From Clostridiales bacterium (GTDB lineage Bacteria > Bacillota > Clostridia > Lachnospirales > Lachnospiraceae), in contig JAJBVF010000027.1 of assembly GCA_020859965.1 (NCBI GenBank), positions 1 to 8,694 on the forward strand: DNA of 8,694 nt, read 5' to 3'. Position 1 is the stretch's first letter. Each line of letters starts with the position of its first letter. Shown here in pieces: positions 5,991 to 8,694 of this stretch. The notes below the pieces were generated by a model. The model was not told where the DNA came from, did not search any database, and saw only the letters and a program-made list of their open reading frames with translations. The translations under genes were made by a program, and so were the position numbers.

Positions 5991-6431
5991 ATGACAAGAC
6001 AGGACACTCTGCGTGAAGTTCGGGAAGCGATCACGGCGGCAAATCGTGCGCTGGACAGCCTGGAAAATGCGGAGCATGAGCTGAAAAGGGCAAAGAACTG
6101 GGGACTCTGGGATATGTTTGGCGGCGGGATGTTCAGCGGCATGATGAAACATGGTCGGCTGGACAAAGCAAAAAGACAGATTGAAGACGCAAAATATTAT
6201 CTTCAGCTTCTGGGCAAAGAGCTGAATGATATCAATCTGTCATTGAATCTTCAGATCGAGATTGGATCATTTCTGACCTTTGCGGATTTCTTCTTTGACG
6301 GCATTGTGGCGGACTGGATGGTACAGTCGAAGATCAATGACGCATTGAATCAGGTGACAGCTGCAAACACGAGAGTGATGGAGATTCTGGGTAATCTGCA
6401 GCGTTGGGAAGAGCAGCTGCTAAAGGAATAG
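5991..6431 (+). CDS. Unrecognised 146-residue helical protein
   Basis: I do not recognise a characterised family. The protein is mostly helical: a charged, coiled-coil-like segment (about 5-36), a glycine-rich turn with the notable motif WDMFGGGMFSGMMKHG (40-55), a second amphipathic helix (57-82), a hydrophobic stretch with several aromatic and acidic residues (91-111, including FADFFFDGIVADW), and a final amphipathic helix (113-145). There is no signal peptide, and the hydrophobic stretch carries Asp residues, so it is better read as a buried or membrane-peripheral helix than a transmembrane segment. The start is firm: GGGAAGGAG ends five bases before the ATG. The gene lies between the thioesterase and the regulator in the same direction without a visible terminator. 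The architecture suggests a self-assembling or scaffold-like protein; this is inference. Confidence 0.78.
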   Translation: MTRQDTLREVREAITAANRALDSLENAEHELKRAKNWGLWDMFGGGMFSGMMKHGRLDKAKRQIEDAKYYLQLLGKELNDINLSLNLQIEIGSFLTFADFFFDGIVADWMVQSKINDALNQVTAANTRVMEILGNLQRWEEQLLKE

Positions 6432-6511
6432 CCGGATGGATTTGCTGGAAGGAAACCGAGGGACTGTAAAAGTATGCTGCAGTTATGAAATACAGGAAAG
6501 AGCGGGAAATA

Positions 6512-7540
6512 ATGAAAAAAAACAAGGCAACCATAAAAGACGTTGCGGAACAATGTGGCGTGTCAATAGCTACGGTGTCTCACGTGGTCAACCGAACCCG
6601 GTACGTGAGTCCGGAGCTGGAGGCAAAAGTGATGCAGGCTATACAGGAGACCGGCTATGCGGAAAAACTGGAAGGGAAGGAACGAAAATTGAAGTCCGGA
6701 AGGGCTTCTATTATTATTGGGATATTTCCAAATATTTTAAGTACAGTTTATCGGGATATGGCTAACGCACTCAGAAAAAAAGTCAGTGAAAAAGGGTATC
6801 TGTATATGTTGGCCGTCACGGAAGATAATTTCAAGGAAGAACAGCAGCTGCTGGAAAGTCTTGCCCATGACAAAACAGTGGCAGGGATATTGCTAGTTCC
6901 TGTCAGTGATGTTGCGGCAGACTATAGGAAACTGATCCGCTCTGGCATCCCTTTTGTCTGTATGGAGCGAAATATTCTTGGAGAGCACATTGACTCTGTG
7001 GTTTTTCAGGACCGGCAGGCACTGTGTGAAGGCACCAGTTATCTGATCGAATGCGGGCACAAAAACCTGTTGTTTTTGCGGGAGAGTATGGACAGCACCA
7101 CGAGAGAAGAGCGGACGAAGGGCTTTCTGGAAGCGCTGGCGAGACATCATATGAACATTAATGACGCAAACATAGCGGATGTGGATCTTGATCTTTCGGA
7201 TGAGGACTGTCAGATGACGATTCAGAGAATATTAAAACGCGTTGTTCCGACTGCGGTAATCGCAGGAAGCAATCGTCTGACTATGCATTTGATGCGAACG
7301 TTGAAAAATACAGGAACGAGGTGTCCGGAAGAAATTTCGGTAATTGGATTTGGAGATGAAGCCTGGATGGATTTTCTGGATCCGGCGCTTACAACCCTGA
7401 ATCGTGATGTGGAAAAGCTTTGTTCACTGGCGGCAGACATGTTGTTTCAAAAGATAAACCACGAAAAAGCATTTTCCGGAGAATATTATGCGGAAATCTC
7501 TTTGAGGGTTCGTGAGTCAACAAGAATGCTGGAAAATGGT
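6512..7540 (+). other. Regulator part 1: LacI DNA-binding domain plus first sensor domain
   Basis: This is the part equivalent to a complete ordinary LacI protein, residues 1 to about 343. The hinge segment AEKLEGKERKLKSGRAS lacks the usual ALA core of the minor-groove helix but keeps Leu before SGR. The first type I periplasmic-binding-like sensor runs from about residue 65 to 340, with VAGILLVPVS, PTAVIAGSN, PEEISVIGFGDE and ALTTLNRD in canonical order. The start at 6512 is preferred to the ATG at 6485 because it places the helix-turn-helix at the standard distance from the N-terminus and has AGGAAAGAG at 6494-6502; the upstream ATG has no ribosome binding site. Members of this family usually sense sugars or nucleosides and repress nearby catabolic genes, but no such genes are in this window. 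Confidence 0.8.
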
Positions 7541-8503
7541 CCGTATGGTGAGAGCGCTGTATCACCGGATGATATTGTTCTTAGCGTGGAGGAGAAAAAA
7601 AGGTTGCGCAGAGGGAATTACCGGGTGGCAATTTCTTTTCATTACACAGGGACGGCCTGGGCAGAACTTCATGAAAAAGGAATCCGTGATGAACTGGAAC
7701 AGTATGGGATTGATGTGATATCGGTTATGGATGCGCATTTTGACGCCGACTTGCAGAATATCCAGCTGGAAGGAATTCGAATTCAGCAGCCGGACGCCGT
7801 GATTGCAATTCCGACGGATGATAAGGCAACAGCAGATAAATTCCGGGAATTGTCAAAGGTAACAAAGCTCATTTTTATCAGTAATATTCCGGAGCAGATC
7901 GGGAAAAACGGATATGTGTCCTGCGTATCAGTGAATGAGGAGGAAAATGGCTCAAATGCGGGACAGATGATCGGTGATTATTTCCGGGGGCAGGAAGATG
8001 TAAAGGCGGGGTTTATTAACCATGGAGCGATTTTTTACGGAACCAGAGAACGGGATGCAGCTGCAGAGAAAGCACTTGGCAACTTTCCTAATATCGAAAT
8101 TGTAAGCAGCCGGAGTTTTGGAAAGATTGAAAACGCTTATCAGGTATGTAAAGATATGCTTTTTGATCATCCGGAGATTCAGGCTTTGTATGTGAGCTGG
8201 GATCAGCCTGCACTGCAGGCAATCCGGGCGCTGAGGGAGATGAAACGTGAAGATATCGCAGTATTTACGACGGATCTGGATAATGAGATTGCGCAGTGTA
8301 TGGAAGAAGGAATTGTAAAAGGAATCAGTACGCAGCGTTTTTATGAACAGGGGCGTGCGGCCGGTCTTGTAGTGGCAAAATCTCTTGTAAATGATATGGT
8401 TCCTAAATATGTAGGCGTTCAGCCATACGTGGTAGAACAACGGCAGCTTCGCAGAGCGTGGCAGGAAATTTTTCATGAAGCTATGACAGAAGATAATGGA
8501 TGA
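6512..8503 (+). CDS. LacI-family regulator with two tandem periplasmic-binding-like domains
   Basis: A 663-residue cytoplasmic transcription regulator, about twice the usual LacI length of 330-350. Residues 6-49 are a typical LacI helix-turn-helix: ATIKDVAEQCGVSIATVSHVVN followed by YVSPELEAKVMQAIQETGY. Confidence 0.9.
   Translation: MKKNKATIKDVAEQCGVSIATVSHVVNRTRYVSPELEAKVMQAIQETGYAEKLEGKERKLKSGRASIIIGIFPNILSTVYRDMANALRKKVSEKGYLYMLAVTEDNFKEEQQLLESLAHDKTVAGILLVPVSDVAADYRKLIRSGIPFVCMERNILGEHIDSVVFQDRQALCEGTSYLIECGHKNLLFLRESMDSTTREERTKGFLEALARHHMNINDANIADVDLDLSDEDCQMTIQRILKRVVPTAVIAGSNRLTMHLMRTLKNTGTRCPEEISVIGFGDEAWMDFLDPALTTLNRDVEKLCSLAADMLFQKINHEKAFSGEYYAEISLRVRESTRMLENGPYGESAVSPDDIVLSVEEKKRLRRGNYRVAISFHYTGTAWAELHEKGIRDELEQYGIDVISVMDAHFDADLQNIQLEGIRIQQPDAVIAIPTDDKATADKFRELSKVTKLIFISNIPEQIGKNGYVSCVSVNEEENGSNAGQMIGDYFRGQEDVKAGFINHGAIFYGTRERDAAAEKALGNFPNIEIVSSRSFGKIENAYQVCKDMLFDHPEIQALYVSWDQPALQAIRALREMKREDIAVFTTDLDNEIAQCMEEGIVKGISTQRFYEQGRAAGLVVAKSLVNDMVPKYVGVQPYVVEQRQLRRAWQEIFHEAMTEDNG
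7616..8440 (+). other. Regulator part 2: additional RbsB-like sensor domain
   Basis: After a linker of about 28 residues (341-368) a second type I periplasmic-binding-like domain starts at about residue 369 (NYRVAISFHYTGTAW) and runs to about 643. It resembles sugar ABC-transporter binding proteins of the RbsB type: a helix after the first strand (ELHEKGIRDELEQYGIDV), PDAVIAIPTDD, FISNIP, an ERDAAAEKAL helix, PEIQALYVSWDQPALQAIRAL, VFTTDLDNEIAQCM and GISTQRFYEQGRAAGLVVAKSL. No signal peptide lies between the parts, so it works inside the cell. A second ligand or a dimer-stabilising role are the likely options. Confidence 0.8.
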
Positions 8504-8521
8504 CTGGCAATAGGAGCGAAA

Positions 8522-8557
8522 ATGTATGATATACACTGGAAAAGAGAATATATATGA
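8522..8557 (+). other. Micro-ORF with a good ribosome binding site
   Basis: AGGAG (8512-8516) stands five bases before an ATG that opens an 11-codon frame, MYDIHWKREYI. A second tiny frame, MSYRMLL, overlaps its stop at 8553-8576. This could be a leader peptide, the decayed start of a lost gene, or chance. It lies 18 bases after the regulator stop codon. Confidence 0.25.
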
Positions 8558-8598
8558 GTTATAGAATGCTTTTATGAAAGAATTCCTTAGAGCAGATA

Positions 8599-8620
8599 AG
8601 GCATGCCTGAGGCATTTTTA
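8599..8620 (+). terminator. Weak intrinsic terminator after the regulator gene
   Basis: ATGCC (8603-8607) and GGCAT (8611-8615) form a short stem with a three-base loop directly followed by TTTT (8616-8619). The same place holds the 10-base palindrome AGGCATGCCT (8599-8608). The stem is short, so termination may be partial. It is the only candidate found downstream of the plus-strand genes. Confidence 0.5.
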
Positions 8621-8694
8621 ATTAAAAAAACGAATATAGGTGTCATATATTTCAATAAATGATATTTAAAAATATGCATATCAACTAATTATCA
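8621..8694. other. AT-rich end of the window, possible promoter region of the next gene
   Basis: No gene is seen. The stretch is very AT-rich and contains nested palindromes: ATATTT/AAATAT (8662-8667 and 8670-8675) and TGATAT/ATATCA (8660-8665 and 8678-8683). These could be part of a regulatory region for a gene beyond the window, but the base composition alone makes such matches likely. Confidence 0.3.

Noticed and set aside
5384..6166. A 260-codon minus-strand open frame across the thioesterase and helical protein genes
   Set aside because: It covers two plus-strand genes with good ribosome binding sites and, for the first, a catalytic motif. Its translation is a Cys/Phe/His-rich antisense shadow.
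7952..8536. A 194-codon minus-strand open frame opposite the end of the regulator gene
   Set aside because: It is antisense to the conserved second sensor domain and has no family features.
1..8694. CRISPR arrays, tRNA or rRNA genes, insertion sequences and attachment sites
   Set aside because: No regularly spaced repeats, no recognisable tRNA or rRNA segments, and no transposase or integrase were seen on either strand.

Overview
The window looks like chromosomal DNA of an anaerobic gut Firmicute, probably a Lachnospiraceae-like clostridium. The clues are near-balanced base composition with AT-rich intergenic regions, strong AGGAG-type ribosome binding sites, a Tat-exported flavinylated reductase of the kind common in gut anaerobes, an AI-2E family membrane protein and a large LacI-type regulator. 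Genus-level assignment is inference; there is no rRNA or other marker gene.

Layout. (1) Bases 47-1472, plus strand: a two-gene unit with an extended SDR NAD-dependent epimerase/dehydratase and, one base after its stop codon, a small VOC (glyoxalase-fold) protein. It ends in a strong hairpin at 1523-1541 that also serves the convergent gene. (2) Bases 1548-2741, minus strand: an AI-2E family (TqsA-like) membrane protein, preceded by a GC-rich tract with two long perfect stems. (3) Bases 3155-5152, minus strand: a Tat-exported flavoprotein with an FMN-binding domain carrying the flavinylation motif and an FAD-binding reductase/dehydrogenase domain. Its substrate-side motif resembles the ketosteroid-dehydrogenase/enone-reductase branch more than true fumarate reductases. 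(4) Bases 5153-5437: a divergent promoter region with a good promoter on each strand, repeated ATAAAACYGG boxes and a long stem-loop at the predicted 5' end of the plus-strand transcript. (5) Bases 5438-8503, plus strand: an acyl-CoA thioesterase of the 4HBT/YbgC type, an unrecognised 146-residue helical protein, and a 663-residue LacI-family regulator with two periplasmic-binding-protein-like domains in tandem. Bases 8504-8694 hold a weak terminator and AT-rich DNA.

How the genes work together. SDR plus VOC are probably translationally coupled and may act in one small-molecule conversion, possibly a sugar or sugar-like substrate. The flavoprotein probably reduces (or dehydrogenates) an unidentified substrate outside the membrane, but neither its electron donor nor the ApbE-type FMN transferase is encoded here. 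The thioesterase, helical protein and regulator run in the same direction without obvious terminators between them and may share the 5298-5326 promoter. The regulator's targets are not identifiable from the window. The most unusual items are the double-sensor LacI protein, the atypical active-site motif of the exported flavoprotein, and the structured non-coding tracts at 2786-2866 and 5330-5389.
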